NCBI GenBank assembly: GCA_028551475.1
Contig: CM052358.1
Location: forward strand, 2,420,501-2,484,500
DNA: 64,000 nucleotides
Reading direction: 5' to 3'
Origin: Casuarina equisetifolia
Lineage: Eukaryota; Streptophyta; Magnoliopsida; Fagales; Casuarinaceae
The notes under the pieces were generated by a model, which saw only the letters and a list, made by a program, of their open reading frames with translations, was not told the origin of the DNA and made no database searches. Every line of letters starts with the position of its first letter. Within the stretch, counting starts at the first letter, position 1. The position numbers and the translations under genes were made by a program. This document shows positions 11,712-24,040 of this stretch, one piece after another.

Positions 11712-14700
11712 GAATGGTTTCTGGGTGCGCGCGAGAAAGAGAGAAAGAGAGAGTGAGAGAGAACAGGAGTGAGAAAGGGCTGGTAGGGGTTGACTGTTAG
11801 TTATTCTAGGTGGACTAAGAAAGTCTCAACTAACTTTAAGCGGTTGAATCTATTTTTCAACGGAATCTTCAGTGTCTTAAACCGACCGACTAGGCTTGGC
11901 TCGAGCTAGCACACCGGAGAATTTAATGATGTTCGAGCTTTTTCGATAGTGTTTGGCAAGCAGGCTTTTAATGCATTTTAATTGCCATGCTCAGACTTTA
12001 TTGCTCTTATGCCAATAAAACACTTCAAATTTATGTTTTTATATTGACATAAATGGCATAAACGAGAGAAAGAGAAGGAAAAGTGTAGAATTTTTATTTT
12101 TATTTTTTAGTCTTCATGTATTTTGTTTGTAGTATAAAATAGTTCAATCTATTATTTACTACTTAAGGTAAAAAAGTAGAATTAAAAACTCCAATAAGTA
12201 CTTATTACAATTTATAAATTTTATGCAATTTACTAACAATTTCTTTTTAACATCACATTCTTTTTTATATTAATAATAATAGTTGTGTATATAATATAAA
12301 AGTCTCACATTGAGTATACAATTTTTTTATAGTAAAGTTTAAATAAAGAAAATATTATTTTGACTCTTAAATTAGTTTTTAAATTATATTTTAGGGCTTT
12401 TAATGTAATTTCAAATACCATATTGAATTTTTTTATCCCATATAATTTTGAGAGCAATATTATATGGTTTGTGTAAGTGTATGCTAAAGATAAAAGTTTC
12501 ATATTGAAAATTGAATTTTTTATAATAAAACTTAAATAAAAAATATCTTTCTTAAACTAATTTTTGGGTTAGGCTTTGGACTTATAATAAGTTACACTTG
12601 TTTAAATTTTGACTACTAAATTTTTTTTTATTTCATTCATTTTAAATGTAATAAAATATAAAAAAAAATCTTCATTTATTAGATATATTTTAAGCGTGCG
12701 TGTAACATGCATATATAACATTTGATAATCTTTATTTTCTAAAAGACAATTAACAATAATTTCATTTTGTCCTTGTCCTGTATCAACGCTAATAGGAAAT
12801 AGTAAAAATAATTGAAAAATACATAATTATCGTGATTTTTGGATTAAGTCATTAGTTAACTAAGCTTCTTCCTAATGTTACTTAAAAGATAGATCTTTTC
12901 CTTACTTTTGGTTCTCGTGGAATCAGCAGATTTCTGTGAATCCCTCCCAAGATGGCCATTTTATTTGACTTCCTTCCTGTTCTTAACTCGTTGTTAGTGG
13001 AACTCAGCGGAAAGCAAGCAGAGATTAATCAATCTGCTTGCGTGAATCAACTTCCCAAGTAGCATAAACAACAAAGACCCACTGATTGAACCTACAGCAA
13101 TCAGCACCTAATGGTCCTCAAGTTGCGTAGAGGATGATCAACATACTTTTTCTTACTCTGAAAAGAGAAAATTCTCCTCCCATTCTTGTTTTTTTATTTA
13201 TTTTATAGAACCCAGATATTGAAGATGCGTGTCAATCTTCTCCAAGAACAAATGTTGTTGGCATTCTTGTAGAATAATAAAAGTATTGAAGATTTCATCT
13301 TGGATTAACTGGATCTTCTTTGTCACCAACCTTGGTCTCAAGTTATCCAAAACCTTGCATGGCGGAACTCCTGATTTTCTCTGCAACCCAGAGCCGGGTC
13401 TCATGAGCCAAGCCATGTGAGGACATGCAGCAGCCCACCAAGTGTCGAGGTCAAACCAGCAGCCATGGAGGAAGCACGGTAATTTGTAAATGTGGCTAGG
13501 GCTTCGTGACCTGCAGCTGTTTGTTATTATGCTTATTATATTCCTACGTGTCTTTATATCATTTAAAGAGTTGAAAGAAGTGAATGCAATTAATGAATAC
13601 CCTCCAAGCTTTTTAGGTTTTTAAAGAATTCAACCCAACATGGATAAGTCAAGATATTATATTCTACAGTATCAGCATCACAAGCTGCTTTATCCTTCTA
13701 AAATAGGTAATATTATTAAATAATGCAAGGCTTATTCACCTTATTCCCAAGGAGGGGACTGAATTGAACTTAACTGACCTTCCCTGTGAGTTGGAGGGCA
13801 TCATCTGGGTTGGTAGCTACCAAAGGGTACCATTTAGAAACACTGCATTGTTGTACCTAAATCAGTTGGTGGGTTTAAACTGGGGTATCGCCTTACTATG
13901 AATGTTCTTCCAAACTTCCCTTCCTTTCTTTACAGAAATGAAAACCCAGAAAAATTGGCATTAATAATTCAAGGATGGATCTGGCAAATGGTAGGGCTTC
14001 TTAACTCAATCGTAGAGGAGTTTGAGATATCTTCAAGAACTGGGTGGCAAGCAGGCTGAGATGTGGCCACTCCTTCCAACAAGAATAATCTTGGATGCTT
14101 AAAATGTCAATTTCTCAATCAACTATCCGTTTTGACTTGGTTGTAAATGTGTGGAACAGAACCCTGATTGCAATTGTGTTCCAAAAAGAATTTAGAGAAA
14201 AAAATCAGTGTCACTATTAATGAGCTATCACCCTCCATAATTAAAGTTTTGGTGCCATATGGGTTATGATTATGGGTTATCTACAATTCAAATCAACCAA
14301 AAATGGTATTTTAGTTTTTCTGTTCTGTTCAATTCACATTGGCATTGGTAGTTAGGAATGGTAGATAATATGAAGCCATCACATGATTCGACAGACCTAA
14401 TACAGAACAGCATTAATTAATGGAGGCTCCTTTTGCATCTCTCTCTTCACATAGGCTTCCCTATGGACCAGTAAGAGAGCAAAAAGAGCAAAAATGAAAT
14501 CCACAAGAAAGGGCAACCTTGATTCCAGTGCTCTTAATCTTTTAGGGTTTCTTCTGCAACAAGTTTTGAGTTGATAAAACATGGAACAAACAGTCTCGAA
14601 TGAAAAGAAGGAATAACTTGCGGATGAACTACAGAAAAGCTGGGCAAGATGAGGAAAACTTCGATGAATTTGAGGTTGTGAAGAGAAAATAAAGAATGGT

Positions 14701-17700
14701 GAAGTGATGAGAATGACTCCACAAGAAAGAAAAAGGTTCACAGACAAGACACGAAAAAAGAGATTGGTAATAAAGAACATTAAACTATCAGCTTATTTCA
14801 CAGATATGTTGTTCATAGAAACTTAAAAAAGGTTAAAAGAAGATTCGAATCTCCCTCCTCTTGAGACCAAACTCAGTCATTCAAACAAAAACTTGAAAAT
14901 GGTTAGGTGAGCTTATCCGGAGTAGATGACCATGAAATCCACCTCTGCAGAAAACACCTACAAAGGTAAACAGCAGATTAGAGAAACATAGAAAATAATA
15001 ACACTTCAGAGTACAATGCAATTCATGACGCCCATGATGTTCTTTTATCCTGATTATATTCAGCCAAACACAAATCACATTACATTCTAGTCCTTTTTTC
15101 TTGTACAGCTCACTTCATTAACGGGAAAGGATGGAACACTAACCCTCACCATTTAAGCAAGTTCAGAGTTCAAGGAAATCAGTTATTAGTTCATATTTCT
15201 TAGACATTTGACATGGGAGGGATGGACATAATGCTTTATTTCCATTTTCAATGGCTTATCATTCATTATACAGTTTACACCAAGATTCAAGTTGATAATG
15301 GAATCCCAATCACTAATTTAAAACGTGAAACAAGCCACTGAAATGTTCAAGTCAAAACCAATAAACATTTAATACTATCCTCCTCACAAATATCTGTCCC
15401 TTCTCCGGCAGTAATCACTTTTTAGTTATGGAAGTATCATACCAGAACAGCATGAACGAACATTATCCAATATAACAAGTCGCATCTGCTAAGCCTAGCA
15501 TTTTGATATTACTCAGAAACTTCTAACTCAAGAAGTTAACCTATAAATTCTAGCACGACACGCAATCCACAAGAAGCTGCCATGCTGGAGAGCCATCCAG
15601 CCCATGACATGTCAAAAAGACGTTAAACCGTGGATGCTTTCATCTTGAGAATTCACGTCAAATAAGGATGCCATGACAGCTGTTTTGGCACAATTAACAT
15701 GAAGCTTGTATACTCTTTATTTATTGAAAGCTGCAACTTGCTATATCTCAGGGTAAGACAGTTAGATGTTGAAGAGTAGATGAGAAGGTTGTTTTGGAAG
15801 TCAGGTGAAAAGCTACTACAGAAAAGTGACAGGCAATATTGAATATAGTTATCATGAAATGGAAAGAATTGTGTGGCGTGGGTTTCCTAAAAATATTGAT
15901 GTTCCTCTACACTTTTGCGTCAGTCATTTATGAATACCCATTGCTTACATTTGAGTTCATCCAAAATTCCTAGAGAGGGTAGATTCCATCCTCCATTTGT
16001 CCGTTCTTAGTAATTAAACTAATTAATGATTTTAGATTTTAGTCTCTTTCTCACTAGTCTGCTGAGTGCATATGCAGCAGGTCAGCTGGCATAGAATATC
16101 TTGAGAAGACAAAAGAGATAAAAGAAATATTAAGCATAAGGTTCTCATAGGAATAATCTTAAACAAATTGAAGTTAGTTAAATAACCTATACTGAATCAT
16201 AGCCAATTGTTTACTTGCTGTGATGCCTGACATCAACCAAACTTAATGATCATATCATGCAGAAAGCAATCGATTAAAGTTTCATCTTAGATCAGATCTC
16301 CAGAAATTTCAGTAAATCCGACACAGGGTAAATTCAGGATCTTTGTTCAATTCATCCATGAAAAGTCATTTGAAGCTTTGAACACGTTAAGATTTCAATT
16401 TTAGAGTTAAGAAACTATGACAGTCAAAAAGAAGAAACTAATAATGGAAATTTCCAATTCAAAATCAAGCGCAGACAGAATTGATCATTTGGTCGGGCCG
16501 CCAGATGTTAGGCCAGAACCCAAAACCTCACATTGCTTGAACAACATAATAATTCTCGTCGAAGGATCTTTTAAACAAATCTCAATCATCTTTATCGGTG
16601 GTTGGAATTTGGTTTGAATATTGGCCATACCCTAACATTTTGACAGTTCAAATTAGTGACACAAAAGGGCAAAAACTACCATTCCACAACTAACTCAGGT
16701 TCCTATGTCCCACTATCCATTTCATGTCACGCTAATACCAATCCCCAAAGTGGTAGTAGTAATGCCAATGGGATACTCACAAGCAGGCAGTCTTTATTTA
16801 ACGATGGCAAGCACATGTCCAAACATACATTGGAAAAACCACTGGCCCTACAATTCTTTTGGAGAAACGTGCTTGCCCCCACAGGAATATCATTTAAGGG
16901 GACAAAACAGAAAAAGAAACAAAAAAGAAAGAGAAAGTGTATGCAGAAACAGAAATCAAATTGGAAATTGATGTACGAATCATATAACCAAAGGGAGCTC
17001 CTGATGCAACTCAGGAAACTTTTTCTGATTTTTCTTGCGTTGAAGGTAGCTTTTGAGTAATCAAAATGCTCCAGTGACATAAGATATTTTGTGTGAACCT
17101 AACAAGAAAAAGCAGCATCAAACTTGAACCTCACTATCTTACACTCAAGATTGAACTTACTAGGATTATGCCGCGCCAAATTGGAAGATGCACCTCCAGT
17201 CCATTATATGGACTTCCAGAACTTTATGCTTTCCGTGTCACATTCCTACATGCTAAAAATAGAGGATTGTGGAAGTAGAAGATAAGCCTCAAGATGTAGA
17301 AAAAGACAAGACAGAACAATAAAGCTATCAGCAAGAATTCGTCAAACAAGCTCAGAACATCCTGACCTTGTATGGCACATGAGCTCCTAGCCAAAGTAAT
17401 TATGAATCTTACATAGGCCACCTTATTGGCCAGTGCAATACATAGATAGCACGAACCATAAGTGTAAATTAGCACTACTAAAATACCAAAATGAGCAAAA
17501 TGTTCACCAGGTCACAGCATTAATCTTGGTAGTTACGCATTGTCAAACTAGTTAAACTGGAGGTCAACAAATTCAGAGTTATAAAAAGTGCCACTTGCTG
17601 TGCCAGTGGGCTTTGTGCCTCATCACAACCATGAGATTCCTGTAACATCCTTAGAGCTTTCACCATGTCAGTAGTCAATTTAGAATGGAATTATTACAAG

Positions 17701-18122
17701 AGCAGTACAGGAACAAAATTACTGGAAGTAAACTGTTTTTAGAGTTTACTGAACCAAAAGAGTAGAAAAGGATTGTAAGAATAACAAAAGAAAAGGACTG
17801 GGGCCAAAATAAATGTAAACTTAGTTATAGATCCTGAAAATTAACAACTCCTGTCCCACCTGCAACACAAAAGGTCCAATATTTAGTCAATTTACAATTT
17901 CTTATGCAGATAAATATACAAGTAGATATTCATGTATGATCTCAGAGGACTACTTTGTTGAAAAGAATCGAGAATACAATTTTCTTCTGAAGAACTCATC
18001 TGACATTGCAAGTGTGGCCCATTTCCCAGAATGACAATGTATTGTTTTCTTTTCAAGATTTCTGAAGACAGAGGGAAAAAAAAAAATTGGCATGTGCTCC
18101 CGTTCTTGATCTGATCACATGG
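11712..18122. other. AT-rich intergenic DNA, no gene assigned
   Basis: Upstream of the GL2-like gene. Roughly 12000-12900 is strongly AT-rich and contains two diverged copies of one ~190-bp stretch (12300 and 12485, each starting near aaaagtytca). About 13000-18100 has mixed composition with scattered splice-like signals on the minus strand, for example gttttctgcag ending near 14946 and tgtgttgcag near 17860. No long or recognisable frame was found. It may contain a weakly coding or non-coding transcript. Confidence 0.4.
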
Positions 18123-18241
18123 TCAAAAATCGATTTGTGGGCTGCCAAGTTTCCAGTTCAGATGCTCGAAATAGGCTTTTACCGTATCATTCAACAACGG
18201 TTTCTTCCCTTCTTCCCATGGTGCTAAGAAACTGTCAAAGT
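18123..18241 (-). other. Orphan exon-like coding segment, function unknown
   Basis: After a good 3' splice site (cttcacactgtag, with a plausible branch point ctgat upstream) there is a 38-codon open stretch ending in TGA. It reads FDSFLAPWEEGKKPLLND followed by TVKAYFEHLNWKLGSPQIDF. The composition is protein-like (mixed charged and aromatic residues, no low complexity), unlike the surrounding frames. I do not recognise the family and found no convincing upstream exon before 20.1 kb. It could be the last exon of an unrecognised minus-strand gene, an exon of a dead gene, or chance. Confidence 0.25.
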
Positions 18242-20479
18242 CTACAGTGTGAAGCCAATCAGTAGAGAGGGCGACTTGCCAATTGGAAAGAGTCCTTCAA
18301 TAAACTCTGCACTTCAGCCACAAAATGTGCAACAAGGAGAGGGATCAATTCAACCTCAATACGACATCTACCCTCTTCTGATAGCTAAGGACAGATTCAC
18401 TGGAAATATATATGATCCACAACCAGCCAGACGGTCATATCAGACAATTTCAACGTTTTTATTTTTGCATACTTAGATTATCGAACTCCTTATGATTTCA
18501 AGACATGCCATAGTGATCCTTTATTCCCTTTGAACTCCTTACTTTGAGTTCAACAGATAGTGGTCCTAAGTGTCTTCTATACTTTTGAGGTGCATCATCA
18601 AGAGGATTACGAATCTATTTTCAATTTCAAAAGAATAAAATGTCATTTGTAGACTAAAACTGCATAGTGAGTGAAACTTTGATTGATGATGTCCTTGTTT
18701 CTTATAAGAGATCTTGACCTTCTATTTGAATGCACTGTTGATCTATGGGGCAGTTCACAAGCAGTTAGGGAATTGACTATTCTCTAAACAAATAACAAGT
18801 GCAATTTTGAATAAGAGAGGTCCCTCTTTCAGAAATTAATTTTTCCCCTTTAACTGAAAATGTAAGGTCATTTTCAACCATCACAATTGTTGATGTTGAG
18901 TGCTTGACTTCTCAAAAGACACGATATCTACTGAGGTATGCTTGCCTAAGCCTAGAGCATAATATGTTGAAAAAGAGAACGGAGACATGAAAATTTTCAA
19001 ATCCCATTTTGAAGAACTACAAAAATTTTACGTGGAAATTACCATTTTCTGCAGCACATAACAAAATCCCATAACAAAATCAGATCAATGAGACACTAAA
19101 TCAAATGCCTCATATCAGAAGCAATACAACATTCTCATCTACCAGTAGCAAAACACCAAACCCTAATGGTAAATTGCAGATTTTAGCTAAGCATCTGTCC
19201 TAGGGCTCTACAAACTAGACACCTTATCTACAAAGCAATTTCATAGGAACTTTGAAGCACTAAAGACAAAAACATTGATAAACTGAAGAAGTGGTGGCAG
19301 CACCAAGGAAGCAAAGCACTTTCATAGGCTGACTGCCCTCAAACCAGAAACAAGATGAACAGCATTGTGAAATAATAGTAAGTAAAGGTATAAAAGCAAG
19401 AGAACTCCCAATGCTCCATGTCGAACAAAATCTTCAAATCCAACAGGGAAAGACAATACTGTGGCACAGTAAGCTAGAAAAGCTAGAAACACTATATGAC
19501 ACTAGAACTGAATAAGTGGTCAAGATGATCAACACACACAGAATGATGCAATGCAACCCTAGTAACCAAAAAAGAAAAGAAAATGATGAAGAAAAATAGT
19601 GTTTAAAATTTGCTGCAGATCTCAACGAAACATTGCTTATCTCCCTAAGCCAAATAATTTTAACCCAGCAAAACCCTTTACCCAGAAAGACCCAATATCT
19701 TATACCACGCATAGTACAAGTGTCAAAATACAGTAAAAGTTAAAGTTGAAAGGTAAACATCAGAACATGAAGACAAACAAAATTTAAATACATTACGAAA
19801 AATAAGAGAAATGCTTTAGTTGGTCAGGGTGGCTAATTCCTTCACCAAATCCAATAATGTTTTTCATACTCTATTCTCGCATTCCCTAATCCCCAACATT
19901 TGAGCAGAGGCAAAATACCAGGACCTGCCAGAACGTGAAAAGTTTAGTGAAGAGAGTTAGGAGAAAGAAAGCTCATTAACGACATACGAAGTGAAAGGTC
20001 AGGGGCTCTGACAGCTAATCTTGACCATAAGCAGATTCCACTGTTCGCGAGTGACAATTACTACCAACTTAATTAAGCTTATCCAAACTCCTACTCCTCT
20101 ATTTCTTTTCTCGGGAGCCAAACAGTGTGACCAGGTATCCTTTCAGACAACCGTTACTGGAGGAGGTAATTAGAACGCTGTCGTTTTATATTAATATTGA
20201 GAAATTGTCGTTAATTTTAATTGGGCCAACCTCGGACTGGGCTGACCAATCATAAACCCGTCGCAGTGGACCCGAGCAGCAGTGGATCAAGTTGGTTTAG
20301 GTCCATTTGTAGATCCCTCACTACCTCGTTAATGAAACTCCTTAGTCCTTAATTATGAATTTATCATCTCAACTAAATTTATAAGTCTCTTTAATTTTGA
20401 GGAGAAGTTATGAAATCTAACAATGTAAAAACAGTAATTTACATTTTCTTGAATAGAACTTAAAAATTTCTAAACAAAA
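18242..20479. other. No gene recognised; possible transcript 5' end near 20.1 kb
   Basis: Mixed-composition DNA. On the minus strand around 19920-20110 the sequence resembles a spliced leader (a pyrimidine tract then ttctggcag at about 19926), which could belong with the exon-like segment at 18123-18241. No open frame supports this. Confidence 0.2.
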
Positions 20480-21349
20480 AAAAAGTTAATGAATGTAATA
20501 TGTGATCAAAGTTAATGAATGTAATGTGGTAATGTCAGGAACCACGAAGTTTCGAATTTGAGCCTTGTCCCTCTTAGGATTCCACCAGCAGTGACACAAG
20601 GTGGAGGATGATAAAAGGAGCCTTGTCCCTTTTGGGCAACACCACTAAAGCATAGTTTAGCATTCATGTCTTCTCTTACGAGGACTCTCGGATGGAGTCT
20701 CTAGCCGGAATATATGTTTTCCGCTGTATTTTGCTTTGGTATGAAAACGGTGAAGAGACACCCGTGTGATTGAGGTATTGGCCCAGCTAAAAGAAGCAGG
20801 ACGGGGAAAGGAAAGAGCTTGAACTGTCATATGATAAACTGATTAATGGTGTTACGTAAACCTTTATGATTTTATGCCAAATAATTTTTGGTTATTAGTT
20901 GTGATCGTGATATTTAACACATTGCAAAAATTATAAAAAGAAACAGATATTTTCATTAATATGCACTGGAGAAACTAATAGATAGAATGGCACGATTTCC
21001 AACCATATGCATTGAGTATCTCATCACTATGGCATAATTATTTCTTTCACACAATTAACATTCAAGATTATGGAACCACATTAACTAATGACTTACATTA
21101 ATAGAAGTTGACATATATTACAATAACACGCCAAAAAAAAAAAAAAAGGCAAAAAGATATAAAGTTACATAAGACCTATCTATGGTACCACTTACAAGTT
21201 TTCCTCCATAAACAAGATTCATTATGTGATCACAAATTTCAATTAAGTTCATTTTCTTTTTTCAGAAGAAAAAGAAAATGACAAACGAACAACCATTTTA
21301 TTACCTTAATCTACTTACTGCATTTTCAATCAAACAAAGTTCTTACAAA
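20480..21349 (-). repeat. Left margin of the RNL duplication array
   Basis: Positions 20520-20600 match the 5' leader found upstream of RNL copies D and H (ggaaccacgaagtttcga, then gccttgtccctcttaggattcca). This stump now abuts 3'-spacer sequence (20690-21340) that is also found downstream of copies B, D and H (aatgagtatctcat, ataattatttctttcaca). So a further RNL unit once lay to the left, or was deleted here, and this marks the edge of the duplicated region. Confidence 0.65.
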
Positions 21350-22088
21350 TCATGATTTAAGAAGCCAATTCAAGCTTACATCTTTTGTAGCCACCTTTAC
21401 TTGTAGATTGCATAGGACATCCTTGATAGGCTCCCAAGACTTGGCCCTTGTCTCATCACAAGTCACAAGCTTCAATTGCTTAAGATGCGAAGTCAATGGT
21501 GGTAATCCATTGCAAAATCTTAAGCATCCATCTATGTAAAGCTTTTCCAGATTATGCAAATCACCAATATGTTCTGGCAATTTGGTAATATATAGACAGT
21601 AAGATATGTCAATAATGCTTAACTTATGAAGGCTTCTAATTGATTCTGGCAAACTTAACAAATTAGTACAAGACCTAACCCTTTAACACTTTCAAGTTCG
21701 TCAACTCTCCAAGCTTCAAGGACAATTTAGACAACTTATGACAATTGGTGATGCTGAGTTTCTCGAGACAATTAACCTTATATAACCTATCAAGAAATTC
21801 CTCTAAATCATTGCAATAATCAATATTTATCTCCATCAGTTTTGGCAATGCATCTGAAATCTTCATAGTACAATCCTCAAATGCTTGTCCAATATTATAC
21901 ATGTAGAAAGATATCTTCTCCAAACTCATCCATAAGACATTGCAAAGGGAAGAAATTGAGATCTTCTCCAATCTAATTCTCCTTAGATTAGTTGCACTAA
22001 GTTGTTGAAAATTACTTAACTCTGCAAAAGAGAAACCATAATTTGTGATAATTAGTGCTTGTAGGTTCTCCATCTTATACCTCTGATC
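21350..22088 (-). pseudogene. RNL copy A: LRR-exon remnant
   Basis: Only exon 5 of an NRG1-type RNL survives. The frame from about 22073 carries TNYGFSFAELSNFQQL, then INIDYCNDLEEF and SITNCHKLSKLS. After a one-base gain near 21678 (an extra base in the AGG-rich codons before RSCTNLL) the reading shifts into a second frame with LPESIRSLHKLSIIDIS, HIGDLHNLEKLYIDGC and a C-terminal LNWLLKS. Exons 1-4 are missing. The exon 5' end sits directly against 5'-leader sequence (22090 onward), so one deletion fused leader and LRRs. Not functional as an NLR. Confidence 0.85.
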
Positions 22089-22740
22089 TTAAATCTTCTC
22101 ACTGATGAGAAAGTGTAGCAGCAAATATAAGCAAAATCAATAAGAGACAGCAGGGAAAGAGAATGGAAGCAAAAGGAATATATGCATCTTCGTGAGAAGC
22201 TGAAGCAATCGATTCATACCTTGCGTTCTGCAATTGAACATGTATGTTAATGTCCTGAAGCTCGAAGATCAGATTTGAGCCTAACAAAAGTGGAGAATCA
22301 GAGGGAAAACAAAAACTCTTGTATCCACTATACATAGAATCTAAGAAAACAAGGACACAATCTAGTTACGTATGCCAAAAATGTGAGCCAACTTATACTC
22401 TAAGATCTTGCATCTTCTCACTCTCTTTTGTGCCAATAAGGAAGTGTAGCAGGAAATGTAAGCAAAGTCAATCAGAGACAGCAGGAGAAGAAGAAACGGA
22501 AGAAAAAAAAAAAAAAAGAATATATGCTTCTTCGTAAAAGGCTAAAGCAACCGATCATACCTGTCTCTGCAATTGAGATTATATGTTTGAGCCTCTTCCC
22601 TCTTAGGATTCCACTAGCAGTGACTTTAGGTGGGGGATGATATATTGCTTGTTGACTGACCTCAAGCCTCGTCCCTCTTAGGATTCATCTTGTTGTAAAG
22701 CAACGTGGGGAGAATTAATAATATTCTTTGTTGACTGACT
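22089..22740 (-). promoter_or_regulatory. Leader and W-box region left over from copy A
   Basis: Matches the 5' flank of copies B, D and H, partly duplicated here (ctgatgagaaagtgtagcag at 22101 and a diverged second copy near 22440). Two W-box cores TTGACT lie at 22652-22657 and 22731-22736, the same pair seen in the other copies. With no RPW8 or NB exons attached, this is a promoter remnant. Confidence 0.55.
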
Positions 22741-23289
22741 CATCTCAAAAAAATATAAAGTTGCACGACTGACGAAGCAAAAGACTTCGAGAGCGTATGA
22801 TTTAGTTTTCAGAAAGTTCTGCAAACACTATTCGGGATTTGGAAGTAAATCGATTTTCCATTTTACACGGACTTTGTGGCGGAATGCATAACTGTGCTAA
22901 ATTTTCATTGCGTTTCCTCGGTTCCTTAATTTGTTAGAAGTGTCGAACTTTGCAGCTCCTGCCATCGATTCCACACGCTAAACAGCAACCGCCATGTTTG
23001 TCCTCTCGCTGTTCTCGTTGATTTTATTAGTTGCTCCAAATTTTTACAACTTTGGTGTCAGTCTGAGTGAAACTCCAGGCCTTTTGTTTTGCAGAAATTT
23101 TGTTATAAACGAAGACAATCTCGGTTCTGCTCTTTTTTCTCATACAAACACAAACTTAGCTAAAATATTGAAAATCCTTACTTTGCCACCCCAATCACTC
23201 AAGGCAAAGCCATTCCTTTTCACACTACTAGTTGAACCGCAGACATATTTTTCTTTGTTCCATCAATTAATATTGTTCTTTGATGCAGG

Positions 23290-23640
23290 TCACATCATTC
23301 TTTAATCTCGTTTGTGAGATTGATAAGACTAAATATTTTTATATATTCGTATAATTTCTCTAGGCATCAAACTACGGTGGTGGTTGGACGGGGAAGGCCA
23401 ATCATTGTAGGCCCGAGTCATGGGGTTGCTTCGCTTTGTAGGTCCATGGATGGAAAGGGGGAATCTTCGGAATGGTGTTCCCACGGCAATAATTTATCTC
23501 AACTTGCTTTGTCTAGATTGTCTATTCCTTACCCCGTCAGCGCGAGGGAAACTATAGAACTTGAGACAAAACTATCGCCTTCAAACTTTGTTTTTTTTTT
23601 TTTTTGTTTTTTTTTTCCTGAGCATGGTTGACGTTGACTT
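23290..23640. repeat. Distal 5' block of RNL unit A
   Basis: One of five copies of a ~300-bp block (also near 29210, 39545, 55250 and 63650) with the anchor caaactacggtggtgg at about 23367 and a tail containing catggttgacgttgac. It sits 1-1.5 kb upstream of each RNL start and defines the duplication unit. Confidence 0.75.
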
Positions 23641-24040
23641 GTCTACATGTGCAATGAGTATCTCATAACTATAATAGACAAAATGGCACAATTTCCCACC
23701 ATATGCGGTGAATATCTCATAATTATGGCATAATTATTTCTTTTACACAACTACCATCCAAGATTATATAACCACATTAGATAATGACTTATATCAATAG
23801 AAGTTGACAAATATTACAATAACATGCAGAAAAAATATATCTTAAGCTACATAAAACCTAACTATGGTACCTATTACAAGTGTCCCTCCAAAAAACAAGA
23901 TTCTACAATTGCTCACAAATTCAAATTTATTTCATTCTCTTTTTTCATAAGAAAATGGAAAAGAAAAACGAACAACAGTTGTATTTCCTTAATCTACTCA
24001 CCCCATTTTCCAAGCAAATGTAGTCCTCATAAATCATGAT

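Noticed and set aside
12300-12560. Two AT-rich ~190-bp repeats with a tctcacattg motif recalling the TRIM repeat
   Set aside because: The match is limited to about ten bases and lacks PBS, purine tract and target duplication.
13198-13416. Minus-strand 72-codon frame (MAWLMRPGSGLQRK...)
   Set aside because: No recognisable domain, no splice or promoter context, and adjacent frames of similar length on the other strand.
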